From positions 1 through 64,000 of the forward strand of contig JBHJGO010000009.1 in NCBI GenBank assembly GCA_050331715.1: a stretch of 64,000 nucleotides of DNA. Direction: 5' to 3'. This DNA is from JBHJGO01 sp050331715. Its GTDB lineage: Bacteria > Cyanobacteriota > Cyanobacteriia > Cyanobacteriales > Microcoleaceae. The notes beneath the pieces are model-generated. The model did no database searches and was not told where the DNA came from. It saw nothing but the letters and a program-made list of their open reading frames with translations. Position numbers and translations under genes: made by a program. Every line of letters starts with the position of its first letter. Position 1 is the first letter of the stretch. Positions 36,134-45,574 of the stretch are shown piece after piece.

Positions 36134-37615
36134 TTAGCTATTGTTTGAATCTATCTGTTGGCAGAGTTGCTGAGAGAAGAGGCTGTCTGTAGGGCGGTTA
36201 CTAGAGACATGAGATTCGGACTCTGCTTTATCTATCACCTGGGAAATCTGTTCATCAAGGGCAGCCTCAATTTTTTGATCAAATTCCTCCAACTCCTGCA
36301 GATCCACATAGTTGCTGGCACATTCTGCAATCCGTTCTCGTAGTTCTGTCAGCAACTTTTGACGGATATCGGCTCGAAAGGCTTTCAAGTTCAGCAAGCG
36401 ACTGACATTACACTGGGCTTTTAGACCCAACTTTTTGGCAATTTCCCCCATTGAGCGGCCTTCACAGTGAAATAAACCAAGGGCTTTCAAAAACTGTCTT
36501 GACTTATCCCGGCTACGCTTCCCCAACTTTGCCATTCTGGCATCAATAACCGCTTGAATCGAGTCATTCAAAGTGTCCAAAAAGAGCCTGCGGTAGACTT
36601 CCAAGAAATCAGTCCTTGTATCAGGCCCCTCATCCAACTGGTCTATTGGATCAACGGCACATTCGTCCGAATGCTGTTGTGAGGTGTCTCCCAGAGATTG
36701 AGTTCGGAGCTGACCACTCCGAACATACACCCGATAGTCTCGGAGTTGCTCTGCCAATTCCCGCAACTGATTGACCGTTTCTCTAGGAGAAATAGAGTAG
36801 TTCAATTGGCTAGAAACCTTCTGAGCAATTTGTTGGTATTGTTCAGCCGTTGGCGGTTGACAGGGACGCTTGCTTCCAGCCTTGCGTTGTTGAATTCGCT
36901 GAGTTCGGTAAACCTCGTGATAGCTGCTCAGCAAACAAACCTTGAAGGTGACTTCATCTGGAGCCAAATAATAGGATCGAGATAAAATTCGCTCAAGTTG
37001 CTGAGGACGGGTATCATTGAGAATTGCCCAATTACTCACAAGATAGATTCCCCGTTCCAGGAGAAAGGAAGTCAGTTCAGGATAGGATTTAACCTTGCGA
37101 TTTGTCCAGGTCGCCAGACTACTTTGGGCGGGATCAAAACTGTCTAAAATTTCTCGACTTAGAGAACGATAGCTAGAGTCCTGATTGGTAGGGAGATTAC
37201 CTTGCTCATCCAAAACCAGTGGGTATAGATCTTGACGGGTGAAGTTGTGTTCTACGCCATACTTTAGTTCCAAAAAGGAACAAACCTGTTCAATTTCCCA
37301 GGAAATGAAACACAAAAGACACAGCTCTACACTGGTAATGTCATGATCATACTGGTTGAGTAAGCTAGGATTTTGTCGCCAGTTTAACAAGTCTTGCTGA
37401 ATGCGAGTATCTGAAACTTCGTCATTTGCAGCAATGTCGGGAAATATGACAGTGAAAAGCTCCTTAGCTTGAAGAATTTCGACCTCTTGGCTTTGTCCTG
37501 AGCTTCTGAGCCGTAGCAACTTCCAGTATCGGAATGCGGTACCCATTGAGATTATTTGCCTAGTAAGTGATAGAACCTGCCCCGCTTGACGAGGATCAAG
37601 GAGTATGAAGAACAT
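36134..37615 (-). CDS. Large sigma-70-like regulator, 493 aa
   Basis: The C-terminal third contains a region-4-like helix-turn-helix: SRQFLKALGLFHCEGRSMGE then IAKKLGLKAQCNVSRLLNL, as in ECF-type sigma factors. The N-terminal half (to about residue 280) is helical with LLSSYHEVYRTQRIQQRK before a linker, consistent with an extended, atypical sigma factor seen in filamentous cyanobacteria beside DUF1822. Start is uncertain: ATG at 37615 (used) or the ATG 23 codons downstream. Promoter targets unknown. Sigma activity itself is an inference from the C-terminus. Confidence 0.7.
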   Translation of the reverse strand: MFFILLDPRQAGQVLSLTRQIISMGTAFRYWKLLRLRSSGQSQEVEILQAKELFTVIFPDIAANDEVSDTRIQQDLLNWRQNPSLLNQYDHDITSVELCLLCFISWEIEQVCSFLELKYGVEHNFTRQDLYPLVLDEQGNLPTNQDSSYRSLSREILDSFDPAQSSLATWTNRKVKSYPELTSFLLERGIYLVSNWAILNDTRPQQLERILSRSYYLAPDEVTFKVCLLSSYHEVYRTQRIQQRKAGSKRPCQPPTAEQYQQIAQKVSSQLNYSISPRETVNQLRELAEQLRDYRVYVRSGQLRTQSLGDTSQQHSDECAVDPIDQLDEGPDTRTDFLEVYRRLFLDTLNDSIQAVIDARMAKLGKRSRDKSRQFLKALGLFHCEGRSMGEIAKKLGLKAQCNVSRLLNLKAFRADIRQKLLTELRERIAECASNYVDLQELEEFDQKIEAALDEQISQVIDKAESESHVSSNRPTDSLFSQQLCQQIDSNNS

Positions 37616-38012
37616 CTCTCAATTATTTCACCTCAACTGCTCAAATCTCATAGAAAAAACCAAAAGTGGGACAACTCAGTCGCGAGGATTAAACTTCCTT
37701 CATCTGTAACTATGTATGTCTGAAGAGATCGAGCTTATGCAGAAAAGGGCTACTTTCATTAGTGTGCAGGGATTTTGAGCATTATGGGTTGGTGATCTGC
37801 CATCGATCATTCGTGACTTGCCATTGGTGATTAATTATTAGTTACTCGCCATTAGTTACTCGTCATTGTTCATTGGTGTTCTATCAATTTTGGTGTTATG
37901 TGGATTGACTGCTATCCCCAGAGGGCGGGAATCCGAAGGACAAACAACAAATGACCGAGAACAAGTGACCCAATCTATGAGACCTTAGTAGCAGTTGTTT
38001 TTGGTGAACATT
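37616..38012. other. 397-bp intergenic region
   Basis: Divergent region between the sigma-like gene and the mutarotase. Bases about 37785-37880 hold degenerate short repeats around CCATTAGTTACTCGTCATTG, a kind of junk repeat common in such genomes. No gene is seen. Confidence 0.45.
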
Positions 38013-38882
38013 ATGGCGGCGATCGCAGTTGAACAACAGCAGTACGAAACCTATATTCTGACTGATGGGGATTATCCATCTCAGGTAACCGTTGTTCCAG
38101 AACGGGGCGGCATTGTCACAACCTGGCAAGTCAAAGGACACGACATTTTCTACCTGGATACAGAACGCTTCAAAGATCCTTCCCTCTCGGTTCGGGGTGG
38201 AATTCCACTTTTGTTCCCTATTTGCGGCAACCTGGTCGATGACAGCTATACAATCAACGACACGTCTTATACCTTAAAACAGCATGGCTTTGCCCGCACG
38301 AATCCCTGGACAGTCACACAACAGTCCACTGACGATGGCGCTAGTCTAACAGTTAGTCTTAAGAGTGATGAGGCCACATTAGCGGTTTATCCCTTTGCCT
38401 TTGAGCTTGATTTTGTCTATACGCTGCGGGGCAATGTCCTGGAAACGCGATATCGCCATCGGAATCGTTCCCAAAAACCTATGCCCTTTGCAACGGGCAT
38501 TCATCCCTATTTCGCCGTCGCGGACAAGCAAAAGCTTCAGTTCCAACTGCCCTCTACGGAGTTTCAGATTAAGGGCGATCCAGCACTCCACAGCTTCTCC
38601 GGACAATTTGATTTCGACCAGGAAGAGATCGACTATGCTTTTACAAATCTCTCCAGCCAATCTGCGGTTGTGACTGACACGGATCGAAATCTGAAACTGA
38701 CGATTGATTACGACACTAATTATTCAACGCTGGTATTTTGGACAGTCAAGGGCAAAGATTTCTACTGTTTGGAACCCTGGAGTGCCCCTCGAAACGCCAT
38801 GAACACTGGAGAACACCTTCTGACTGCTCAACCGGACGAAACCGTTGAAACAGTGATTCGGTTTACAGCTGAATTGAGTTAG
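38013..38882 (+). CDS. Aldose 1-epimerase family protein
   Basis: 289 aa galactose-mutarotase-fold enzyme. ERGGIVTTWQVKGHDIFYLD at the N-terminus, RGGIPLLFPICGNL and KQHGFARTNPW (His) form one part of the active site. ATGIHPYFAV supplies the second His and the C-terminal LEPWSAPRNAMNTGE the last part. Resembles the D-hexose-6-phosphate/aldose epimerase-like group. Substrate is not determinable. The ATG at 38013 was chosen over the upstream TTG at 37995. Confidence 0.88.
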   Translation: MAAIAVEQQQYETYILTDGDYPSQVTVVPERGGIVTTWQVKGHDIFYLDTERFKDPSLSVRGGIPLLFPICGNLVDDSYTINDTSYTLKQHGFARTNPWTVTQQSTDDGASLTVSLKSDEATLAVYPFAFELDFVYTLRGNVLETRYRHRNRSQKPMPFATGIHPYFAVADKQKLQFQLPSTEFQIKGDPALHSFSGQFDFDQEEIDYAFTNLSSQSAVVTDTDRNLKLTIDYDTNYSTLVFWTVKGKDFYCLEPWSAPRNAMNTGEHLLTAQPDETVETVIRFTAELS

Positions 38883-38969
38883 GTTTGCCATTAATAAAGT
38901 TGGGGTTGAAGCGACGTGACTTGCTTCCTGCAAAGTAGCCCCACCCTCGGTCGAGACCTCGAACAAAAC

Positions 38970-39485
38970 TTACTCGGTAAATGCTCCCTCTAGAAAATGT
39001 TGGAGAATCAACCGATACCCCATCACTTCAATCGGTTGACCCTGGCGGATTGTTTGGGGTAGCCCCAGGTCTTGCTCTATCAATTTTCCTGAATCCTGTG
39101 GAGAACAACGAGTTCCTGCGGGATTTATTTGATCGCAACGAACCAAGGCCACATCAAATTGACAGGAAAACTCAGAAAAATCCAGCGTCTGACTCAAAAA
39201 AATCTGCGCTGTTTGTAGTAGTTTGGCTTGTTTTTTCGAGGTAATTGCCAGTAAACCATTGGCATCCCAGTTGCGACGGCTGCGGGTTTTGACCTCGACA
39301 AAGCGAAGTTGCTGACTCTCAGGTTTCGTAACAATCAGATCAATTTCTCCATAACGGCAATGATACTGATGGCGGAAAATTTGCCAACCTTGAAGTTTGA
39401 GCCACTGGGCAACCAGTTGTTCTCCCAAAACACCAATCTGCTGAGTCGATGCTTGAGAGCGAATTCGGCCTGAAGGAGGATTCAT
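38970..39485 (-). CDS. YraN/UPF0102 family endonuclease-fold protein
   Basis: 171 aa from the ATG at 39485; the frame extends 29 codons upstream without matching the family. Core: IGVLGEQLVAQWLKLQGW, RYGEIDLIV (the E-x-D of a PD-(D/E)xK nuclease fold) and LRFVEVKTRS (E-V-K). These are the three active-site blocks of UPF0102. A role in DNA repair or recombination is suspected for the family, not proven. Confidence 0.85.
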   Translation of the reverse strand: MNPPSGRIRSQASTQQIGVLGEQLVAQWLKLQGWQIFRHQYHCRYGEIDLIVTKPESQQLRFVEVKTRSRRNWDANGLLAITSKKQAKLLQTAQIFLSQTLDFSEFSCQFDVALVRCDQINPAGTRCSPQDSGKLIEQDLGLPQTIRQGQPIEVMGYRLILQHFLEGAFTE

Positions 39486-39650
39486 GAGCGTGATCAATTC
39501 AGGTGATAACTTTCTACCGTATCTGGGGTAAACTTGCCTGTAGTTCAATCCATATCCTGTTTCTGGGGACATTCTAACCCCCCAGCTTCTAACGGGGGCA
39601 ATTAAATCGGGTTCGACTTCGACGACTGTACTGAGTGTGAGGCAAGTTTA

Positions 39651-41048
39651 ATGGATAACTTCAGGGCTAATGAGATTGACTCCCTCATTTTTCCTCCCAA
39701 TAGCGAGTTCTTTTTCCAGATTCTGCTTGCGGATTCTCCTGTTGCAGCGTTAATCGATTCGGAGTCCTCAGACATCGGTAGCATTCGTTTCTTGCAAGAT
39801 GAAGCAGGTACTGGAACAGAATTGATCGAGCCTGAACCGCCCGATGAACCTGACCCTCCTGTGATTGGGCCGCCACCGACTCCAGGTGTTCCGATCCCTC
39901 CGACTCCAACGCCAGAACCCACTCCGACTCCGGTCGACCCACCCACACCTACCCCGACCCCAACGCCTGAACCCACCCCAACACCTGAACCAACTCCGCT
40001 TCCTCCTGTTCGCACCTTTGAAGGGGATGATGGGAATAATCGCATCGATGGCAGCAATAACCGAGATGCTGTTTTCGGCCTAGGAGGAGATGACACCCTT
40101 TCTAGTCTGCAAGGAGATGATTCTCTAGAGGGTGGAACGGGCAACGATATTCTCTACGGCGGACGCAATAGCGACACAATGCGGGGGGAATCCGGCGACG
40201 ATCTGCTTCAGGGCAATCGCGGAGATGATTTGATCGACGGTGGCAGTGGCAATGATACCCTTTTTGGAGGTCTGAATGAGGACACTCTGCTGGGAGACAT
40301 CGGTGACGATGTCCTGAATGGTGACAAGGGCGATGACAGTCTAAATGGGGGCGATCGCAACGATAGCCTCTATGGGGGAGCCGATAACGATACGCTTTTG
40401 GGCAGTGATGGTAATGATGTTTTGATTGGTAACCAGGGGGATGATACCTTCGACGGAGGAGCGGATGAAGATATTCTCTACGGTGGCCAGGATCAAGACA
40501 GCCTCTATGGAGGAAGTGGCAAGGACTTTTTGCGTGGTGACAAACAAGATGATTTCCTCGATGGCGGAGCCAATGCGGATCTAATCTATGGCGGTCGGGC
40601 CGATGACACCGTATTTGGCGGTCTGGCACTAGATTATGTCAGCGGGGATAAGGGAAATGACTCCATTTCTGGGGTGAGTCCCAATGAAGAATTGACGCCT
40701 CCAGGACTCATCGAAATTGACACGCTGTTTGGGGGAGAGGGAGACGACACCTTTGTCCTGGGAGATGCCGAAAATATCTTCTACAACAACCAGAATGCCA
40801 CCTTACCTGGAATTGCCGACTATGCACTCATCCTTGACTTCAGTTCTTCCGAGGATGTTATTCAACTGAATGCTACGGGTCAATACATCTTCGGGAGTGT
40901 GCCTGAATTGCTGGGCTTGCCGGAGGGAACAGCAATCTTTATCAATGACTCTCCGGAAAATGAATTGATTGCCATCCTGGGAGGGGTATTCGATACCGGA
41001 ATCGGAGACAATATTGATTCTCCCGATAGCCCGATTCGATTTATTTAG
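39651..41048 (+). CDS. RTX calcium-binding repeat protein with Pro/Thr linker
   Basis: 465 aa. N-terminal 60 residues are of unknown type (DNFRANEIDSLIFPPNSEFF). A linker at about 70-120 consists of PTPEPTPTP-type repeats. Residues about 125-345 contain over a dozen GGxGxDxLxG-like nonapeptides (GNDTLFGGLNEDTLLGDIGD), a Ca-binding parallel beta roll. The C-terminal 120 residues (DTFVLGDAENIF..., DYALILDFSSSEDVIQL) are the usual cap of such proteins. No signal peptide: export by type I secretion is inferred. It stands alone. Confidence 0.88.
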   Translation: MDNFRANEIDSLIFPPNSEFFFQILLADSPVAALIDSESSDIGSIRFLQDEAGTGTELIEPEPPDEPDPPVIGPPPTPGVPIPPTPTPEPTPTPVDPPTPTPTPTPEPTPTPEPTPLPPVRTFEGDDGNNRIDGSNNRDAVFGLGGDDTLSSLQGDDSLEGGTGNDILYGGRNSDTMRGESGDDLLQGNRGDDLIDGGSGNDTLFGGLNEDTLLGDIGDDVLNGDKGDDSLNGGDRNDSLYGGADNDTLLGSDGNDVLIGNQGDDTFDGGADEDILYGGQDQDSLYGGSGKDFLRGDKQDDFLDGGANADLIYGGRADDTVFGGLALDYVSGDKGNDSISGVSPNEELTPPGLIEIDTLFGGEGDDTFVLGDAENIFYNNQNATLPGIADYALILDFSSSEDVIQLNATGQYIFGSVPELLGLPEGTAIFINDSPENELIAILGGVFDTGIGDNIDSPDSPIRFI

Positions 41049-41272
41049 CGAGGAGTGACCTGAAAATTGAACAGCCACTAGCCATGATGAGAATTATGGT
41101 AGAGCAAAGAGTGACACTAAAAACCTGATCAATACTTGGATGGTATTTGCACCCTGTACACTCCAGACATAGAGTGTAGCGCTTGAGAGAAAGCTTTACT
41201 TGGGTAAAGCCCAGTAATTCTGCCGGGAAACGCGGATTAGAAGACTCATGTGCCGGGAGCTATGGCTAACCC

Positions 41273-41890
41273 CTAGGGTTCGACAACTACTACAGTTCCC
41301 ATGTCAACCTGACCATAGAGCGAAACAATATCTTCATTCCGCATTCGAACGCAACCGTGGGAGGCCGCGTGACCAATTGAATTGACTGTTGGCGTTCCGT
41401 GGAATCCGATAGTATCTTGCCCATCTGTCCAGAATCCAATCCAGCGTAGTCCCAAAGCACTGTTAGGGCCAGGAGGCATGACCTCTCCTGTCCAGGGATT
41501 TTGCCAAGAAGGGTTTTCTACTTTCTGGATCACTTTGAAGGTTCCAGTTGGCGTTTCCCACCCGGCTTTGCCCACTGCAACAGGATAGCTTGCAACCCGC
41601 TGGCCCCCACGGTACAAATAGACTCGCCGTTCTCCCAGCTTCAAAACTAGACGCGATACGGCTGACTGACCGGGGGAAAAAATTGCAGGCCGATTCAATG
41701 GGGGAATGGGGGGATTGAGCCACTCTGTTGGAATAATCGTCGATCGGCTGGCCGTTTGACGAATACTCTCAATCGTTGAAGCCGGGCTAGAAGCAAGCAC
41801 TTGAGTTGAGCCTAGCCCAACTACAGCAACTCCCCCTAGACACCCTCTCACCACACGTCGCAATAACCCTTGATGGTTATGAGAAATCAT
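41273..41890 (-). CDS. L,D-transpeptidase, YkuD domain
   Basis: 205 aa from the ATG at 41890, 7 bp after GGAG. A basic N-terminus and a hydrophobic stretch (LGGVAVVGLGSTQVLAS) form a signal peptide. The YkuD domain runs from VLKLGERRVYLY to the end, with active site IGFHGTP and SHGCVRM (Cys at about 181). Makes 3-3 cross-links in peptidoglycan or anchors proteins to it. The domain is complete. Confidence 0.93.
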   Translation of the reverse strand: MISHNHQGLLRRVVRGCLGGVAVVGLGSTQVLASSPASTIESIRQTASRSTIIPTEWLNPPIPPLNRPAIFSPGQSAVSRLVLKLGERRVYLYRGGQRVASYPVAVGKAGWETPTGTFKVIQKVENPSWQNPWTGEVMPPGPNSALGLRWIGFWTDGQDTIGFHGTPTVNSIGHAASHGCVRMRNEDIVSLYGQVDMGTVVVVEP

Positions 41891-41981
41891 TTCAGACTCC
41901 TTGCAATACAAGTCACGTACTTTGTAAACCTGTAGCTCTAGATCCAGAAGTTCCATTGATTGAGAACGGTCTGACCCATCG

Positions 41982-43088
41982 CTACCTTTTCTCTTTCAGT
42001 TCCTCTAGCGCTGCTTCCGCCTGTTTTTTACCTTCGATATCCCCTGCTTCTTCGTATAACTCAATCGCCGTTTCAAAAGCCTTGATCGCCTGTTGCTCTC
42101 GCCCGCCCCGGCCCTGAAGTGCGAGACCTAGACCATGGTGGGCAGCCGGATCTTCTGGTGCTTTTTCAATCACTCGACGATAGCTAATAATTGCTCCAAT
42201 ATAATCTTGCTGTTGGAGTTGAATTTTGCCGATGGCTGCATTGGCTGCAACCAGATCAGGCTTGATGGCAACGGCCCGCTGATAGGCTTGCAATGCCTCA
42301 TCAAGGTTGTCCAGTGATCTCAGAACTTCACCAATTTGCAGTTGGATCTCGCCCTCCCGGGGTGCTAAGGCTGATGCCCTTTGAAACGCTGCCAACCCTC
42401 CAGCCTGGTCGCCAGATTGTAGCAAAGCCGCACCCAGTTTGATTTGTACGGATGCCTGATTCGGTGCCAGGGTCGCTGCCTGTTGCAGGGCTGTTAGAGC
42501 TGGATTGACTTGATTTTGTTTTAGCAAGGTCATTCCCAGAGCGGAATGGGCTTGCCAGTGGTCTGGCTTTGCCGCAATCACGGCCTCGTAAACCTAGGTC
42601 GCATTGGCATAGTCCCCTTGCTTGAACAGGGCAACCCCAAGACCCAGATAAGCATTCAGATTATTCGGTTGACTGCCAATCACCTGACGATAGGCTTGGG
42701 CAGCTCCTTGGTAGTCCTCAATTTTGGTCAGGGCAATTGCTAACCCATAGCGGAAGTCAGCATTGCTGGGATCAAGGGTCAAGGCATCCTGATAGAACTT
42801 GGCTGCCATCTGGTAGTTGCCTCGTAGTGCTTCCAAGTAGGCAATCCCAGAAAAAATCATCGGATCGCTGGGATCAAGCGCAGCGGCCTCAACATAGGTA
42901 AGAATGGCCTTATCAATCTGGCCAGCATCAACTAGCTTCCGTCCCTGCTCCAACAGCTCGTCTAACTTAGGATTTGCCAAGGGACTGGCCTGGGCAATGG
43001 GTTCAAGACTTTGAGCAGCTTGGGGAGCGATCGCGATCAAGCCAGCGATCAACAGTCCAGAGAAAATTTGCGTCGTCGGTTTGTACAC
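41982..43088 (-). pseudogene. TPR protein interrupted by in-frame TAG
   Basis: The frame from the GTG at 43088 would encode 368 residues. A signal peptide-like start (MYKPTTQIFSGLLIAGLIAI) is followed by about nine TPR units. At 42594-42596 a TAG splits it: ...LFKQGDYANAT, stop, VYEAVIAAKPDHWQAHSALG continues in frame. A CAG to TAG change (Gln) is the simplest explanation. The halves are otherwise intact and repeat phase is kept across the stop. An exported scaffold is likely; a second start at GTG 42581 could yield a downstream fragment, but with no signal peptide. Confidence 0.85.
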
Positions 43089-43230
43089 AAGCTAAGAAGA
43101 ATATGGAGTACAGCTTCAAATACAGATGCGATGAACCCTGAGAAAGTTTACCAGATTGGCACAGGCCATACTGGTATTATTTCAATCTATATGATAGTAG
43201 AAACGAACTCAGTCAAATGATTAATATGAT

Positions 43231-43290
43231 CTATATCAATCACAAATGATTTGTGAGAAGGGGGTGTCACCCCCTTCTTGGAAAGTCCCC
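43231..43290 (-). repeat. Dispersed element, half copy C (right end)
   Basis: Read on the minus strand it gives GGGGACTTTCC, AAGAAGGGGGT and CACAAATCATTTGTGATTGA, matching the right half of copies A and B. It stops where a transposase remnant begins (43292). Confidence 0.8.
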
Positions 43291-43291
43291 G

Positions 43292-43432
43292 GCCATTGAA
43301 GCTGTTGCCCAATTGGGAGGGTATTTAGAACATCGTCGGAAATCTCCCATTGGGATTCAAGTTCTCTGGAAAGGTTGGGCCAAGTTACATGTCCTTATTG
43401 AAGGTTGGCAATTGGCTAGCCGGACTGAGTAG
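43292..43432 (+). pseudogene. C-terminal remnant of an IS4-type transposase
   Basis: 46 codons remain. They read AIEAVAQLGGYLEHRRKSPI, then GIQVLWKGWAKLHVLIEGW, ending QLASRTE and TAG. AQLGGYL...G...LWRG...L is the conserved C-terminus of IS4-family transposases. The catalytic DDE part is absent. The rest of 43089-43583 has no gene apart from this and the half repeat. Confidence 0.75.
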
Positions 43433-43583
43433 GAAAAGTAAGATTGGCTGACCAGCTTGAAACTGGTAGCTAACTTTGGGAAGCTGCAACTTGCCAGCTT
43501 GATCGATTTTGATCCAATGTTGGGTATGCTGTGATTCAGGATCAGCTTAAAGCAACTTGACCTTACGCAACTCAGCAATCAGA

Positions 43584-43982
43584 ATGACACAGAACTCAAC
43601 AGAGAAAACAGCAGGCGATCGCCGCAAAAAGATGATTCGTATCTTCACCTTTATATCGTTGTTTGCTTTTCTGGGACAGCTTGGATTCACGATGTCGCAA
43701 ACCTATCGAGGAGCCTTTAGGCAGTCTCAGATACAACAGGAACAAGCAGAACAGGCCCAGGATCAAGCTTCTCAGCTCCAAAGTCAAGCACAAGGGTACG
43801 AATCAGTGTTAGAAAGAGAGCCTGAGAATGTTACGGCCCTGGAGGGCTTGACCCAAGTTCGCCTGCAAATGAACCAACCTCAGGAAGCCGTGATCCCTTT
43901 GGAAAGACTGGTTCAGCTTTATCCAGATCGAGAGGACTACAAAACCCTGCTTGAACAACTGAAGAATCAAACCCAAAGCTAG
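43584..43982 (+). CDS. Membrane-anchored coiled-coil/TPR protein, 132 aa
   Basis: From the ATG at 43584 (MTQNSTEKTAGDRRKK). Residues about 17-37 (MIRIFTFISLFAFLGQLGFT) are a membrane anchor. A Gln-rich coiled coil follows (QSQIQQEQAEQAQDQASQLQ), then two TPR-like helix pairs (SVLEREPENVTALEGLTQVR, then EAVIPLERLVQLYPD). It sits upstream of ictB on the same strand (191 bp gap), as a TPR gene often does. Role unknown. Confidence 0.75.
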   Translation: MTQNSTEKTAGDRRKKMIRIFTFISLFAFLGQLGFTMSQTYRGAFRQSQIQQEQAEQAQDQASQLQSQAQGYESVLEREPENVTALEGLTQVRLQMNQPQEAVIPLERLVQLYPDREDYKTLLEQLKNQTQS

Positions 43983-43988
43983 GCAGCT

Positions 43989-44029
43989 TTGGGGCTTGAA
44001 AGCTGGCCACCTGTCACATCATGCAGCGC
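43989..44029 (-). pseudogene. 3' scrap of an SDR paralogue
   Basis: On the minus strand this reads ALHDVTGGQLSSPKAA. About 42 bp here match the end of the intact SDR gene (about 15867-15908) at 39 positions. The intact stop TAA has become AAA, so the frame runs on. No SDR sequence is seen upstream of it. Confidence 0.75.
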
Positions 44030-44034
44030 TTGAA

Positions 44035-44073
44035 GTTTTAATTGGGATAGCACTCTCCATTCACTACCGAGAA
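44035..44073 (-). pseudogene. Scrap similar to the hypothetical gene at 60855-61091
   Basis: These 39 bp match 60895-60934 in the later gene with about five mismatches and one missing base. The encoded stretch is LGSEW..., equal to ILGSEWSSAIPIKN there. It lies directly next to the SDR scrap. Confidence 0.65.
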
Positions 44074-44173
44074 AGTTTTTTTGGTTGTAAACCTCTGAAG
44101 TCGAGCTACAGATTGATCCCCAAGGTCTGATAATCTGAGATAGCTATGGCAAGTTTAGAGTCTAGTTGAATCT

Positions 44174-45574
44174 ATGGCCTCCTTGAGTTCCGTTTGGCAG
44201 CAGTTAACCCTGAGCAATTTTCTTCCCTATCGCTGGCGTTCTGGCAGTTTTCTCTATCGCCTCAGTGGGAGTCTCCGAACTTGGCGACAGGGCAGTTGGT
44301 TGATGCAGGCGGCAGAACCAATAGGGATTTTACTGATCAGCATCCTGTTCGGCTTGGCCCCATTTGTAGGAACGGCCCTAATTGGGGTGCTTTTGTTAGC
44401 CTGTGCGGGATTTTGGATTTTATTAACCCTGTGTGACGAACCCTCTGTCACTGCCTTCACCCCGATTCATGTGCTGGTGTTGTTGTATTGGTTCGTCGCC
44501 ATCATTGCTACAGCTTTTTCTCCAGTGAAGGCCGCAGCAGTGAGTGGTTTGGTGAAGTTGACCCTTTACCTATTGCTGTTTGTTTTCATGGCCCGAATTC
44601 TGCGATCCTCTCGGTTGCGTTCCTGGTTCATCACCTTTTATCTACATGTAGTGTTGATCGTCAGTGTGTATGGATTGCGTCAGTGGTTCTTTGGGGTTGA
44701 GGCCCTGGCAACCTGGGTTGATCCCACCTCTAATCAAACTGACCTGACACGGATTTACAGCTATCTGGGGAATCCGAATCTTCTGGCCGGATACCTTCTA
44801 CCTGCCATTGCCCTGAGTTTATCAGCAATCTTCGCCTGGCGGGGCATCTTGCCCAAAGCGCTGGCAGTGACGATGGTATTAGTCAACTCTGCCTGTTTAG
44901 TACTGACCTTCAGTCGAGGGGGTTGGATTGGGTTTGTTGGTCTGAGTTTTGCCTATGCTGTTCTGCTGCTGTACTGGATGAGTCAATATTTCTCTCCGTT
45001 TTGGCAAAAGTGGGCTGTGCCTGTTGGTGTCGGAGGGTTAGCCGTGGCGATGGTTGTTGCCATTCTGGTGGTACCTCAGTTGCGTAGCCGGGCAGCCAGT
45101 ATCTTTGCCGGGCGAGAGGACAGCAGCAACAACTTTCGCTTAAATGTCTGGGCCGCAGTGTTGGATATGATTCGCGATCGCCCAATTCTCGGCATCGGCC
45201 CTGGCAATGATGCGTTTAACAAAATCTATCCTCTCTACATGCGACCCCGGTTTACGGCCCTGAGTGCCTACTCGGTCGTGCTGGAAATTTTGGTGGAAAC
45301 GGGCATTATCGGCTTGAGCGCGTTTCTTTGGTTATTGGCCGTTACCTTCAACCAGGCGGCTATTCAACTTCAGCGCCTACGAGCGGCGAACAACTCCCAG
45401 GGATTCTGGCTGATTGCGGCCGTTGCAGCTTTAGCAGGAACCTTAACCCATGGTTTGGTCGATACCGTTTGGTATCGACCCCAGGTCAATACACTTTGGT
45501 GGTTGATGATGGCGATTGTTGCCAGTTTCTATCAACGCCCAGAAATTGACGTGGTTGCTTCTGAGGAAACCTAA
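44174..45574 (+). CDS. ictB: IctB family membrane protein (O-antigen ligase fold)
   Basis: 466 aa with about ten to twelve membrane helices. The N-terminus (SSVWQQLTLSNFLPYRWRSG) and the motif GNPNLLAGYLLPAIALSLSA match IctB, the cyanobacterial member of the Wzy/O-antigen-ligase family. The loop with RAASIFAGREDSSNNFRLNV then WAAVLDMIRDRPILGIGPGN is the large periplasmic Wzy_C loop. It was once proposed as a bicarbonate transporter; a role in glycan ligation fits the fold better. Stop overlaps the convergent GUN4 gene by 4 bp. Confidence 0.92.
   Translation: MASLSSVWQQLTLSNFLPYRWRSGSFLYRLSGSLRTWRQGSWLMQAAEPIGILLISILFGLAPFVGTALIGVLLLACAGFWILLTLCDEPSVTAFTPIHVLVLLYWFVAIIATAFSPVKAAAVSGLVKLTLYLLLFVFMARILRSSRLRSWFITFYLHVVLIVSVYGLRQWFFGVEALATWVDPTSNQTDLTRIYSYLGNPNLLAGYLLPAIALSLSAIFAWRGILPKALAVTMVLVNSACLVLTFSRGGWIGFVGLSFAYAVLLLYWMSQYFSPFWQKWAVPVGVGGLAVAMVVAILVVPQLRSRAASIFAGREDSSNNFRLNVWAAVLDMIRDRPILGIGPGNDAFNKIYPLYMRPRFTALSAYSVVLEILVETGIIGLSAFLWLLAVTFNQAAIQLQRLRAANNSQGFWLIAAVAALAGTLTHGLVDTVWYRPQVNTLWWLMMAIVASFYQRPEIDVVASEET

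Noticed and set aside
39602..40144. Long minus-strand frames across the RTX gene at 39651
   Set aside because: Their Gly/Val/Ser-rich product is the mirror of the Pro/Thr linker and the GGxGxD repeats.
41150..41272. Structured-looking sequence resembling a group II intron tail
   Set aside because: Only small inverted repeats (for example TGGG/CCCA near 41210). No domain V-like hairpin or reverse transcriptase nearby.
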